DNA of 48,502 bases from Candidatus Lactobacillus pullistercoris (GCA_018883635.1 JAHLFT010000031.1:1-48502); one strand, 5' to 3'. Shown: positions 36,400 to 45,931, counted from the first letter of the stretch. Made by a program: numbers and translations. The notes: generated by a model from the sequence alone, not told the origin.

Positions 36400-37911
36400 A
36401 TGAGTGAAGAAAATTATCCCGCAACCATTAGACAATTATGGAAAAATAGAATAAATTCAACCCCCGATAAAGTTTTCTTAGTTGAAAATAGAAACCATTA
36501 CACATATCTTGATATAGATAAACGGGTGGATAAGAAGGTCGAAGAATTAAGACAATTTAAGGTTAAACCTGGTGATATAATTGCCCTTCAATTTGAATTA
36601 GATTTAGAAAATTTTATTACAATTTTAGCCTGCATTAAATTAAAAACCGTTATCAATCCATTAAATCCTCACCTTGATATTGATGAGGCTAAAGACTTAG
36701 TAAATCGTTTTAAACCTTATTTAATAATCGCTCAAAAAGCACCAAGAGGTAGAGATACTTTTTATTCAGTTGATAATCTTACAAATTATGATTTAGAAAC
36801 TACCGGAGATTGTAAGATTTTTATTAATCATGATCATACTAAGAATTTTACTGAAGAGTTTGACTCAGCTGAATCCCCAATCGTAATTTTAAATACTTCA
36901 GGTACAACTGGTGCTGTTAAGGGTGTTGTTTTAACCAATAAAAATGTTTTAAGTGCTGAATATGCTTATAACAAAGCATTTAAGATTACTAATGAAGATA
37001 TGATCTTAATGTCATCAGGTTTATATCATGCTATTGGTTTTCACCATGGCTTAATTTCAACCATTATGGCTGGTAGTTCGATCGCAATTTTAAGACATTA
37101 TAATGTCGACAAGATCGCAGAAATTATCAAAAATGAACCTGTCACCTTTATTGATAGTGTGCCGACTGTAATTTATGATATTTTATTTAGAATTAAAGAT
37201 CTTGGTCATCTAAAGCAATTACTTGCTGGTGGAGACAAACTTAGAGATGACTTATTGCGTCAAGCTGATAAACGTGGAATTCCTGTTTATAACTGTTATG
37301 GTTCCACTGAAGCTGTTCCATTTAGTTATACTCCTTCTGATTATTTTGAAGAAAAAAATCATATGACTACTGCTTTAAAGCCAATGGAAGGTATTGAAGT
37401 CAGGTTAGTTGTTCATGGTCAAACAATTACTTCTTCTAATGTTGAAGGTACAATTCAAGTTAAAGGACCAGAGATTTTTAAAGAGTACCTATTCAACCCA
37501 GAAAAAACTAAGAGTAGCTTTGATGGTGAATGGTTTGATACTGGTGATTATGGCCATTACAATTATGATAAAATGCTTGAAATCGATGGCAGAAATAGTG
37601 ACAAAATAATTCGTGGTGGTGAAAATATCTCTGCTGCTGAAGTTGAAGAAAAGGTAAGAAACTGTGATAATATTAAAGAAGTTGCAGTTTTAGGTATTCC
37701 TGATGTTCGATTGGGTCAGCGAATTGGTGCATTTATTTCTCTGAAAGATAAAAAGCAACAACTTACTAAACAAAAGTTAATTGCTGAACTGACTAAAAAT
37801 AAGACAGATAAGAAGTTTTGGCCAGAAAGAATTTGGATTGTAGATTCTTTACCTAAGACAGCTAATGGAAAAATTAAAAAATATATTTTAAAACAAAAGG
37901 TAGAGGGTTGA
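36400..37911 (+). CDS. Acyl-CoA synthetase (CaiC/4-coumarate-CoA ligase-like)
   Basis: LNTSGTTGAVKGV, CYGSTEAVPFS, WFDTGDYG, LPKTANGKIKKYIL motifs. Confidence 0.92.
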   Translation: MSEENYPATIRQLWKNRINSTPDKVFLVENRNHYTYLDIDKRVDKKVEELRQFKVKPGDIIALQFELDLENFITILACIKLKTVINPLNPHLDIDEAKDLVNRFKPYLIIAQKAPRGRDTFYSVDNLTNYDLETTGDCKIFINHDHTKNFTEEFDSAESPIVILNTSGTTGAVKGVVLTNKNVLSAEYAYNKAFKITNEDMILMSSGLYHAIGFHHGLISTIMAGSSIAILRHYNVDKIAEIIKNEPVTFIDSVPTVIYDILFRIKDLGHLKQLLAGGDKLRDDLLRQADKRGIPVYNCYGSTEAVPFSYTPSDYFEEKNHMTTALKPMEGIEVRLVVHGQTITSSNVEGTIQVKGPEIFKEYLFNPEKTKSSFDGEWFDTGDYGHYNYDKMLEIDGRNSDKIIRGGENISAAEVEEKVRNCDNIKEVAVLGIPDVRLGQRIGAFISLKDKKQQLTKQKLIAELTKNKTDKKFWPERIWIVDSLPKTANGKIKKYILKQKVEG

Positions 37912-37914
37912 TAT

Positions 37915-38358
37915 ATGAATAATCAATTTTTCCAAAAAACTATGGGTGACTTTTTTGTTACAGCTGCCGAGTTAAATCATATGAATATACTTCATGGCGG
38001 TGTTTTAGTGACAAAAGTTGATACAGCTATGGGATTATTTGCTAACTCATTTAGTCATACTAGAACTTTAACTGGAAGAATAGATAATCTCACTTTTTAT
38101 AAAAAATCTCATGTAGGCGATCATATTCAATTTAAAGTTACACTTTTAAGAACTACAAAAATGACAATGACAATTTATAGTGAGATCGATCACGTATCTC
38201 TAGATGGGTCTACATCAGAAATGATAGGTGAGGCTGTCTTTACTTATGTTGCAGTTGATAGTGATTTAAAGCCAATTACGTTAAATAATCAGTATGTGAT
38301 TAATGATGAATCACAAAAAGAATACATTGAGAAGATCAAAAATAAATTTAAGATATGA
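37915..38358 (+). CDS. Hotdog-fold acyl-CoA thioesterase
   Basis: ELNHMNILHGGVLVTKVDTAMGLFANSFSHTRTLTGRIDNLTFYKKSHVGD. Confidence 0.85.
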   Translation: MNNQFFQKTMGDFFVTAAELNHMNILHGGVLVTKVDTAMGLFANSFSHTRTLTGRIDNLTFYKKSHVGDHIQFKVTLLRTTKMTMTIYSEIDHVSLDGSTSEMIGEAVFTYVAVDSDLKPITLNNQYVINDESQKEYIEKIKNKFKI

Positions 38359-38461
38359 ATTTATAACTTCAATCAATCATTAAAATCTTTTTGAAACATC
38401 TTTAGCAAGTAAAATTGATTAATTTAATGCTTTTATAGTATTTCTTAATATTAAAGCAAAT

Positions 38462-38500
38462 AAAACGACTGAAATTATATTTTTTCAGCCGTTTTTTTAT
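38462..38500 (+). terminator. Rho-independent terminator
   Basis: aacgactgaaa-ttatatt-tttcagccgttttttt. Confidence 0.65.
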
Positions 38501-38669
38501 TTTTGTTTAGTTTTTCACGAAGTAAGTAGACAAAAATTCAGTCATAATGGTAGCGCTTTAAATATTAATAAATCACATAAAACAGTAAATATAATCAAAT
38601 AGGATTATTATCGCTAAAGTTTTAATATAAAGATGTTGTATGGAATTACACAAAATATGAGGTGAAATT

Positions 38670-39863
38670 ATGAAAAAGAAAAATTATGCTGGCGCAGCAG
38701 CTTCCGTTTATTTAAACTATGCAGTTGTTGGTGCAGCCACAATTTTTATTAGTCAGTATAGAGATGTTCTTGCTAATGCTTGGCATGCAAGTGCAATGGC
38801 ACTTTCAATTGTTATGGCAATGGTAGGACTAGGAAGAATTGTCACAATTTTATTTGCTGGAGCTATTTCAGATAAGATTGGTCGCCGTAAGACCCTTATT
38901 ATCGCCTTAGTTAGTGATATTATCTTCCTTTTAGGTGCAGCATATGCAAACAATGTTTGGATTGCGGGTATTGCAGCTTTATTCTTTGGAGCAACTAACT
39001 CTTTTGGTGATACTGCCGGTTACCCTGCTTTAGCAGATGCCTTTCCTGATAAAACCGCTACTATGAACTCATTTGTTAAAGCTGCCATGCAAATTATGCA
39101 AATGTTGTTCCCATTCTGGGTAAAGTTAATCAAGAGCCCACAAATTACTGCACTTGTTTTAAGTCTTGTTTTAATTATTGATATTATCGTAACTTTAAGA
39201 GCTGCATTTGCTCCTCAAGTTGAAAAGAAAGAAGAAACTTCAGAGCAAAGTCAAACAGTTGTTGATAGTAACAAGCCACAACCAAAACTTTCAGTCGATG
39301 GCGCAATGATCATTACTCTTGGTTTTACTCTTTGCTTTACTTTCTATATTTTCTCTTTATACGCACCATATTATGGACAATACGTATTAAATCAAGCCAC
39401 TTTAAATGCTAACCAATTAGTTTCATGGTATTCAATTGCTTCCTTAGTTTCAGTCTTTATTACTTCAGTTTTGGTAACAAAAATTAAGAGATTAACTTTG
39501 ATTATTGTTTATGAAACTATTTCAGCTATTGGTTTACTATTAATGATTTTGGCACCATCTCCAGTAACTGGTGCAATTGGATCCTTATTAGTTGGATTCT
39601 TTGCTGCTGGTGGTGTTTGGCAAGTTGGACTATCTGTTTTAACATCATATTTCCCTCAAAATCATGGTAAAATTACTTCTTACTATAGTTTTGCACCAGC
39701 CGTTGTTTACTTTGTTGCTCCACTTGTAGCCGCATTTGTTTTAAAAGCAAATTCAACGAGTACTTTAACAGTCTTCTGGATCACAGCAATTATTACCATT
39801 ATTTCTGTAGTTATTGCTGTTATCTTAGTACAACGCGGTCGCAAATTTGATATTGAAGGTTAA
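38670..39863 (+). CDS. MFS transporter
   Basis: 12-TM protein; GAISDKIGRRKTLIIALVSD. Confidence 0.88.
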   Translation: MKKKNYAGAAASVYLNYAVVGAATIFISQYRDVLANAWHASAMALSIVMAMVGLGRIVTILFAGAISDKIGRRKTLIIALVSDIIFLLGAAYANNVWIAGIAALFFGATNSFGDTAGYPALADAFPDKTATMNSFVKAAMQIMQMLFPFWVKLIKSPQITALVLSLVLIIDIIVTLRAAFAPQVEKKEETSEQSQTVVDSNKPQPKLSVDGAMIITLGFTLCFTFYIFSLYAPYYGQYVLNQATLNANQLVSWYSIASLVSVFITSVLVTKIKRLTLIIVYETISAIGLLLMILAPSPVTGAIGSLLVGFFAAGGVWQVGLSVLTSYFPQNHGKITSYYSFAPAVVYFVAPLVAAFVLKANSTSTLTVFWITAIITIISVVIAVILVQRGRKFDIEG

Positions 39864-39875
39864 TCATCAATCATA

Positions 39876-39922
39876 AAAATACTTTGGAGTAACTTAAGAT
39901 AATTGCCCAAAGTATTTTTTAT
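39876..39922 (+). terminator. Rho-independent terminator
   Basis: aaaatactttgg...ccaaagtatttttt, 12-bp stem. Confidence 0.75.
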
Positions 39923-39959
39923 TTACTACTAATTTATAAAAAAGAAAGCGTAAATTAGT

Positions 39960-41159
39960 ATGACTAAATCAGCAAGCACAAGTTATAAAAGATTATCGTT
40001 TAGTCTTTACCTTAATTATGTTGTTCACGGATTCGGACTTTTAATTTTAGCACAGAATATGACGCAGTTAAGTAAAGCTTGGAATCAGCCACTGGCGGTG
40101 GTTTCATATGTTATTTCTGGAGTTGGAATTGGACGTCTTCTAGCTTATTTAATTACTGGTTATTTTTCTGATAAATTAAGTAGAAAATTCTTTGTTTATC
40201 TAGGTATGCTTTGCTATTTTATTTTTGCAATTGGTATTCCATTTTCTAAATCCATACCGTTATCATATTTTCTCGCAATTTTAGCAGGAGTTGCTAATTC
40301 AGCTTTAGATGCTGGAACTTATACGACTTTTGTTGAAATGGGAGGAGGAAATGGAAAATACAATGTCTTATTAAAAGCTGTTATCTCAGTTGGTGAATTT
40401 ACCATACCGCTTCTTGTAACTTTATTTAGTGATTTAGATGCCTGGTTTGGTTGGAGCTTTATGGTAATGGCAGCATTAATACTTATCAATGCCATTTTAC
40501 TATTTCCAATTAAGTTCCCAGATAAAAGAGTTTCGGATAAAGAAGAAAAAGTTGAGGAAAGACCTCATTCTAAGAAAGCAAAAGCTCTGACTACTGTTTT
40601 GTTTGTCATTTATGGCTATTTATCAATGGCACTCATGATTTGGTACACTCAATGGATTACCTTATATGGACAACAAACATTAAAGTTTACTGATATGCAA
40701 AGTCACTTCCTTCTCTCTTTATATAGTATTGGCTCAGTAATTGGTGTCTTATTACTATTTACTCTTCTTGGTAAAAATGCATCAGAAACAAAAATTATGA
40801 TTGTGATGAATGTTATCGCAACACTTTCACTTTTAATAATTGTCTTGTCAAAGAGTTTAGTTGTAGCAGAATTTGGTAGTCTTTTATTTGGTTTTAGTGC
40901 TGCAAGTGGTGTAATGCAGACGGCATTAACTAGTTTTATGAGATTATATCCAACGAAGACGGGATTTATTACAGGAATATTCTATTTCTTTGGTTCAATT
41001 GCTTCATTCACTGTTCCAATTATTACTGGACGTCTTTCAATTCAAAGTATAAAATTAGCTTTTAGTTTTGACTTACTAGTTGGTATTTTATCAGTATTAG
41101 TAGTGACGATAATTGCATTTTTAATTAAAGAATTTAAATTAAGTAATCAATTTGATTAA
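39960..41159 (+). CDS. MFS transporter (paralogous family to the preceding gene)
   Basis: LSFSLYLNYVVHGFGLLILAQNMTQLSKAW; YFSDKLSRKFFVYLGML. Confidence 0.88.
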   Translation: MTKSASTSYKRLSFSLYLNYVVHGFGLLILAQNMTQLSKAWNQPLAVVSYVISGVGIGRLLAYLITGYFSDKLSRKFFVYLGMLCYFIFAIGIPFSKSIPLSYFLAILAGVANSALDAGTYTTFVEMGGGNGKYNVLLKAVISVGEFTIPLLVTLFSDLDAWFGWSFMVMAALILINAILLFPIKFPDKRVSDKEEKVEERPHSKKAKALTTVLFVIYGYLSMALMIWYTQWITLYGQQTLKFTDMQSHFLLSLYSIGSVIGVLLLFTLLGKNASETKIMIVMNVIATLSLLIIVLSKSLVVAEFGSLLFGFSAASGVMQTALTSFMRLYPTKTGFITGIFYFFGSIASFTVPIITGRLSIQSIKLAFSFDLLVGILSVLVVTIIAFLIKEFKLSNQFD

Positions 41160-41181
41160 TTGACTTAAAAGAGGGATTAAT

Positions 41182-41793
41182 ATGAAATCTAAAGAAACGC
41201 GAAATCTAGCCATTACCGCAATTTTTATTGCAATTTTAATCATTCAAACTTTCGTTCCTAATATTGGCTATATTAGAATTTTACCAACTTTACCGGCAAT
41301 CACTACAATTCCATTAACCATGGCTGTTTATGGATCCCTGATGGGCCCAAAATATGGAGCTTCTTTTGGCTTAATATGGGGGTTAACAAGATTGGTTGTA
41401 GCATATACACAACCTGGTGATTTAGTAAGTTTATTACTTTTTCAAAACCCAGTTATTTCCTTAGTTCCAAGTATTCTTGCGGGCTGGTTACCTGGTTTAA
41501 TTACCAAGCAATTAAATAATAAAGATATCAAGATTAAGCGTGCCAGATACTTGTTTAGTGGTGCTGTGACATCATTAACTAATACAATTATGGTAATTTT
41601 GCTAGCAACTTTATTTTTCATGTATGATCCAACTCTACTTGCTAGTCACATGGGTCAGTTTAGTCAAGGCACACCTTTATTTGTAATTTTAGTAGTTTCA
41701 TTAGGTTTTAATGGTCTACTGGAAGCAATTTTTACTGCTGTTGTGGTTCCAATTATTGTGACACCTTTAAATTATGTCATTAAAAGAGCCTAA
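41182..41793 (+). CDS. ECF transporter substrate-binding (S) component, PanT-like
   Basis: MKSKETRNLAITAIFIAILIIQTFVPNIGYI...YGSLMGPKYGASFGLIWGL; directly upstream of coaA. Confidence 0.8.
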   Translation: MKSKETRNLAITAIFIAILIIQTFVPNIGYIRILPTLPAITTIPLTMAVYGSLMGPKYGASFGLIWGLTRLVVAYTQPGDLVSLLLFQNPVISLVPSILAGWLPGLITKQLNNKDIKIKRARYLFSGAVTSLTNTIMVILLATLFFMYDPTLLASHMGQFSQGTPLFVILVVSLGFNGLLEAIFTAVVVPIIVTPLNYVIKRA

Positions 41794-41805
41794 GTGAGGA
41801 AAAAG

Positions 41806-42717
41806 ATGGGTAATTTTACAAAGATAAGCCGTCAAGAATGGAGAAAATTAGCTCAATCTGAGAATTTTATTACTAATGATGAACTTAAATCAATTACTTC
41901 TTTAGGTGATGTAATTGACACCAAGGATGTTAGTGAGGTTTACGTACCACTTATCAAGTATTTACATCTTTTTGTTCAAAATAAAAATAAAATGTCACAG
42001 ATTCAAGCAGATTTTTTTGGTAAGGAAAAGCGAAAATCACCATTTATTATTGGTATTTCTGGATCTGTTGCTGTGGGAAAATCTACTGCAGCCCGGATTT
42101 TGGAAGTTTTAATTAAAAGATATTATCCAGATTTAGCAGTTCAATTGATGACTACTGACGGTTTTTTATATCCTAATCGGGAATTAGAAAAACGTCATAT
42201 TATGAATAAAAAGGGCTTTCCTGAATCTTATAATATGCGGTTGTTAGCTGATTTTCTTTCAGATGTTACTAGTGGTAAAGAAAGGGTAAATTACCCATTA
42301 TATTCACAAAAAAATTCAGATATTATTCCTGATAAATTTGGTGAAATTAGAAATCCCGACATTTTAATTATTGAAGGAATTAATACTCTGCAATTGCCAC
42401 CTAATGGTAATGTTGTTACCAGTGACTTTTTTAATTTTTCGATTTACATTGATGCTGATGAAAAATTAATTGAAACCTGGTTTATGCAAAGATTCAAATA
42501 TTTGTTAGAGATTAACAAAAATGATCCTGAGAATTTTTACTATTCTTGGGCTAATGGACCCTTGCAAGAAGCAATTGATATGGCAGAAAAAGTTTGGCAA
42601 ACGGTTAATTTAGTTAATCTTCATGAATATATTGCACCTACAAAAGACCGAGCAAATGTTATTTTACATAAGACTGAGGGACATAAGATAGATAAACTTT
42701 TTATTAGACACTATTAA
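41806..42717 (+). CDS. coaA: Type I pantothenate kinase
   Basis: IIGISGSVAVGKSTAARILEVLI (P-loop); MTTDGFLYPNRELEKRHIMNKKGFPESYNM. Confidence 0.95.
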   Translation: MGNFTKISRQEWRKLAQSENFITNDELKSITSLGDVIDTKDVSEVYVPLIKYLHLFVQNKNKMSQIQADFFGKEKRKSPFIIGISGSVAVGKSTAARILEVLIKRYYPDLAVQLMTTDGFLYPNRELEKRHIMNKKGFPESYNMRLLADFLSDVTSGKERVNYPLYSQKNSDIIPDKFGEIRNPDILIIEGINTLQLPPNGNVVTSDFFNFSIYIDADEKLIETWFMQRFKYLLEINKNDPENFYYSWANGPLQEAIDMAEKVWQTVNLVNLHEYIAPTKDRANVILHKTEGHKIDKLFIRHY

Positions 42718-42730
42718 AAAATTAAATATT

Positions 42731-42769
42731 TAGGTTTAGTTTCAATTGTTGGGACTAAGCCTTTTTTAT
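42731..42769 (+). terminator. Rho-independent terminator
   Basis: ggtttagtttc-aattgtt-gggactaagcctttttt. Confidence 0.75.
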
Positions 42770-42792
42770 ATTTAGCTATATAATCAAAAGGT

Positions 42793-43550
42793 AAATTTCA
42801 GGGTATATCTTTAGCTATTCCAGGAAAAATTGATGTTGAAAATAAAGTTGTTCACTTTGGCGGATCATTACCATTTCTTGATGGTGCTAATATGCAAAAG
42901 TTGCTGGGTGATAAATATCATGTTCCAGTTGGTGTAGAAAATGATGGCAAAGCTGCAGCTTTAGCAGAAATGTGGCTGGGTGCCTTGAAAGATGTAACTT
43001 CTGGCGAAATGTTAACTCTAGGTTCTGAAGTTGGTGGCGGAATAGTAGTTAATGATCAATTAATTCATGGCGCTCATTTTAAGGCTGGGAAACTTAGCTT
43101 TATGCGTTATGATTCTCAATGCAAAGATTGGAGCGGTTTACTGGACAAATTGGCTCAGCAGTTAATATGATTAAACGCGTTAATGAAGCGATTGGAAATG
43201 AAGATCTTAAAGATGGTTTAGCTGCATTTAACGCAATTAATTCAGGAGACCCAAAAGCAGTTAAAATTTTTACTGATTATTGTCATGATATTGCTAATAT
43301 TATTCTTTCAGTACAAGCTGTTGTAAATGGCGATCGCGTGGTTATTGCTGGTGGAATTAGTGAACAACCAGTTGTAATCAATACAATTAGTAAGGAATAT
43401 GATAAGCTGGCTGATCAATTTTATCGTGTTGGTCATGAATTAACTAAGCCAGAAATTGTTCCTGCTAAATTTAAAAATGATGCTAATATTTATGGTGCGC
43501 TCTATGCTTTACTTCTTGAAGTTAATGGCGAAATCAATGATGCAAAGTAG
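42793..43550 (+). pseudogene. Second ROK-family kinase copy: 5'-truncated and frameshifted
   Basis: Starts mid-gene at KFQGISLAIPGKIDVENKVVHFGGSLPFLDGANMQKLLGD; frame changes near 43137 where copy 1 has TTTT and this copy TTT. Confidence 0.88.
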
Positions 43551-43556
43551 GCAGAG

Positions 43557-44663
43557 ATGAGTAATTATTTAATAGTAGGATCTGGTCTTTATGGCGCTGT
43601 ATTTGCACGCGAAACAGCTAAAGCCGGAAATAAAGTAACAGTCATTGAAAAACGCGATCATCTTGCTGGTAATATCTACACTAAAGAAGTAGATGGAATT
43701 CAAATTCATGAGTATGGTGCTCATATTTTCCATACTTCTAACAAAAAGGTGTGGGATTATGTAGGGCAGTTTGCGGATTTTAATCGCTATACTAATAGTC
43801 CAGTAGCTAATTACAAGGGACAAATGTATAACTTGCCTTTTAATATGAATACCTTCAATCAAATCTGGGGCGTTAGAACTCCGCAGGAAGCTCTAGCTAA
43901 AATCAATGAACAACGCCAAGAAATGGCTGGTAAAGAACCGAAGAATTTAGAAGAACAAGCTATTTCTTTAATTGGTCGCGATATTTATGAAAAATTAATC
44001 AAAGGCTATACCGAAAAGCAATGGGGCAGGCCATGTACTGAGCTTCCAGCATTTATCATTAAACGTCTGCCGTTTCGTTTAATTTATGACAACAACTATT
44101 TCAATGATGATTACCAAGACATTCCAATTGGTAGTTATACTAAGATGATCGAAAAGATGCTGGATCAGCCAAACATTACTGTAAAATTAAATACTGATTT
44201 CTTTGATAAGAAAAAAGAGTATTTAAATAAGTTTGATAGAGTTATCTACACGGGAATGATCGATCAATTCTTTGATTATCAATTAGGTGAACTAGAATAT
44301 CGTTCGCTTCGGTTTGAAACTGAAGAAAAGAACGTTGGCAATTATCAAGGTAATGCCGTAATTAACTATACAGATAGAGCAACACCATATACGCGGGTGA
44401 TTGAGCATAAGCATTTTGAATTTGACAAAGGTGATCAAAATAAAACGATCATCACACAAGAATACCCGGTAGAATGGCGGCGCGGAGACGAGCATTATTA
44501 TCCAGTAAATAATAAGCGCAATAATCAGCTCTATGCTAAGTATGCGGAATTAGCTAAGCAACAAGACAAAGTTATCTTTGGCGGCCGTCTTGGTCAATAT
44601 AAGTATTATAACATGGACCAAGTTATTGAATCAGCACTAGAGTGCGTTGAAAAATTTATTTAG
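43557..44663 (+). CDS. glf: UDP-galactopyranose mutase, second copy
   Basis: Very similar over its full length to the product of 25780-26874. Confidence 0.95.
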   Translation: MSNYLIVGSGLYGAVFARETAKAGNKVTVIEKRDHLAGNIYTKEVDGIQIHEYGAHIFHTSNKKVWDYVGQFADFNRYTNSPVANYKGQMYNLPFNMNTFNQIWGVRTPQEALAKINEQRQEMAGKEPKNLEEQAISLIGRDIYEKLIKGYTEKQWGRPCTELPAFIIKRLPFRLIYDNNYFNDDYQDIPIGSYTKMIEKMLDQPNITVKLNTDFFDKKKEYLNKFDRVIYTGMIDQFFDYQLGELEYRSLRFETEEKNVGNYQGNAVINYTDRATPYTRVIEHKHFEFDKGDQNKTIITQEYPVEWRRGDEHYYPVNNKRNNQLYAKYAELAKQQDKVIFGGRLGQYKYYNMDQVIESALECVEKFI

Positions 44664-45483
44664 GTAATTTAAATTCAACCAATTTGTTATAGCGCATCAT
44701 ATTTTCACGGTAATAAAAAAGACTTTTGCTATCAACTCGTAGGATTTTTTCTAGTTTATCGTCAGTCAGGTTTTTTCTATTCAAAATTGAATAGACGAAA
44801 CTAAGACGAAGATTTTGTAAGGTAATATCCATGCCAATTAATTTTCGATCTGGAAAACAGCGCTGAGCCAGATGAAAATCTGAAGGATAGTATCCACCGA
44901 ATTTTTTACCTAAAATATAGGGATTATCGTCTTTTTCAAAATTAAGATGAGTTTTGATGTAATCTTTTACGTCCGTATTCAAAATTTTGTTAATGATATC
45001 AAAATAGCGAAGCTTTAAAACTTCATTTGGATTAAACCCCTGTGAAATGCCTACCATCATCATAATAGTTTCTGGATGAATGTTGGGAATTTTGATTATT
45101 TCAGGAAACTTTTCCATCCAATCAATGACATAGACTTTCTGTCGATTGAACTTTCTACCATTTATTTCTAGCATTGGATAAAATTCAATTAGATGGTGAC
45201 TATATAGAAAGCTAAAGTATAAACGAATGTGACTAATATATTTATTGATTGTACTTTCTTTTAAATGTAGCTTTTCTTCTAAACTATTTAAAAAATTCTG
45301 AATATCTGATGCTTGAATTTCGCTCAAGCTTGGCTCTTCATTTGTGCTATTTTTAAAGAAATTCCAAAAAGTTATAATTGAGCGATTAACAATTAATAAA
45401 GTACTATCAGCGTAGTGCTTTATTTTTTTACAATAATTTTGAAATTCTTTTTCATATGGATAATTGGTCATCATTATCTCCAT
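44656..45483 (-). CDS. Tyrosine recombinase-fold protein, apparently catalytically degenerate
   Basis: N-terminal SAM-like core-binding domain (STINKYISHIRLYFSFLYSHHLI); catalytic-domain motifs eroded (LQNLRLSFVYSIL in place of HxLRHxxAxxL). Confidence 0.6.
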   Translation of the reverse strand: MEIMMTNYPYEKEFQNYCKKIKHYADSTLLIVNRSIITFWNFFKNSTNEEPSLSEIQASDIQNFLNSLEEKLHLKESTINKYISHIRLYFSFLYSHHLIEFYPMLEINGRKFNRQKVYVIDWMEKFPEIIKIPNIHPETIMMMVGISQGFNPNEVLKLRYFDIINKILNTDVKDYIKTHLNFEKDDNPYILGKKFGGYYPSDFHLAQRCFPDRKLIGMDITLQNLRLSFVYSILNRKNLTDDKLEKILRVDSKSLFYYRENMMRYNKLVEFKLPK

Positions 45484-45593
45484 TTGATATTAAACTTTTG
45501 TTACTAAAACAATTATAGGTCGAAAAAGAAAATAAATAAAACAGATCGAGCTCTGTCTATGGATCAAAGAAAGGCGATACTTAATTAAAATAA

Positions 45594-45634
45594 AAACCGC
45601 CTCAGAAAACAGTTTCTAAGACGATTTTTGTGTG
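45594..45634 (-). terminator. Rho-independent terminator of hup
   Basis: On the minus strand: cgtcttagaaa-ctg-ttttctgaggcggttttta. Confidence 0.65.
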
Positions 45635-45646
45635 CTAACTTTAAAA

Positions 45647-45931
45647 TTATTTATTAACTGATTCCTTCAAAGCCTTACCTGGCTTGAATGCTGGAACTTG
45701 AGTTGCAGGAATAGTAATTTCCTTACCAGTTTGTGGGTTACGTCCCTTACGTGCAGCACGGTGACGAACTTCAAAAGTACCAAAGCCAATAAGTTGAACC
45801 TTGTTACCATTTACTAATTCTTCTTGAATAGTTGACATAACTGATGCAAGAACAGCTTCTGCATCCTTCTTCTTCATGTTAGTCTTTTCAGCAATTTCTT
45901 TTACTAATTCAGCCTTGTTTACTGATGCCAT
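45647..45931 (-). CDS. hup: HU-family DNA-binding protein
   Basis: [31 protein letters not shown]...[21 protein letters not shown]. Confidence 0.96.
   Translation of the reverse strand: MASVNKAELVKEIAEKTNMKKKDAEAVLASVMSTIQEELVNGNKVQLIGFGTFEVRHRAARKGRNPQTGKEITIPATQVPAFKPGKALKESVNK

Noticed and set aside
37409-37609. 66-aa ORF inside the acyl-CoA ligase
   Set aside because: Alternate frame of the ligase, no RBS
28627-38358. Interpretation of the ACAD/Etf cluster as classical fatty-acid beta-oxidation
   Set aside because: No enoyl-CoA hydratase, 3-hydroxyacyl-CoA dehydrogenase or thiolase in the cluster; MenB elsewhere is a naphthoate synthase
28627-38358. Interpretation of the cluster as a Stickland-type phenyllactate/indolelactate pathway (fldAIBC)
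   Set aside because: No FldBC-type 2-hydroxyacyl-CoA dehydratase or its activator FldI is visible in the window, although the CoA-transferase and ACAD/Etf part would be compatible
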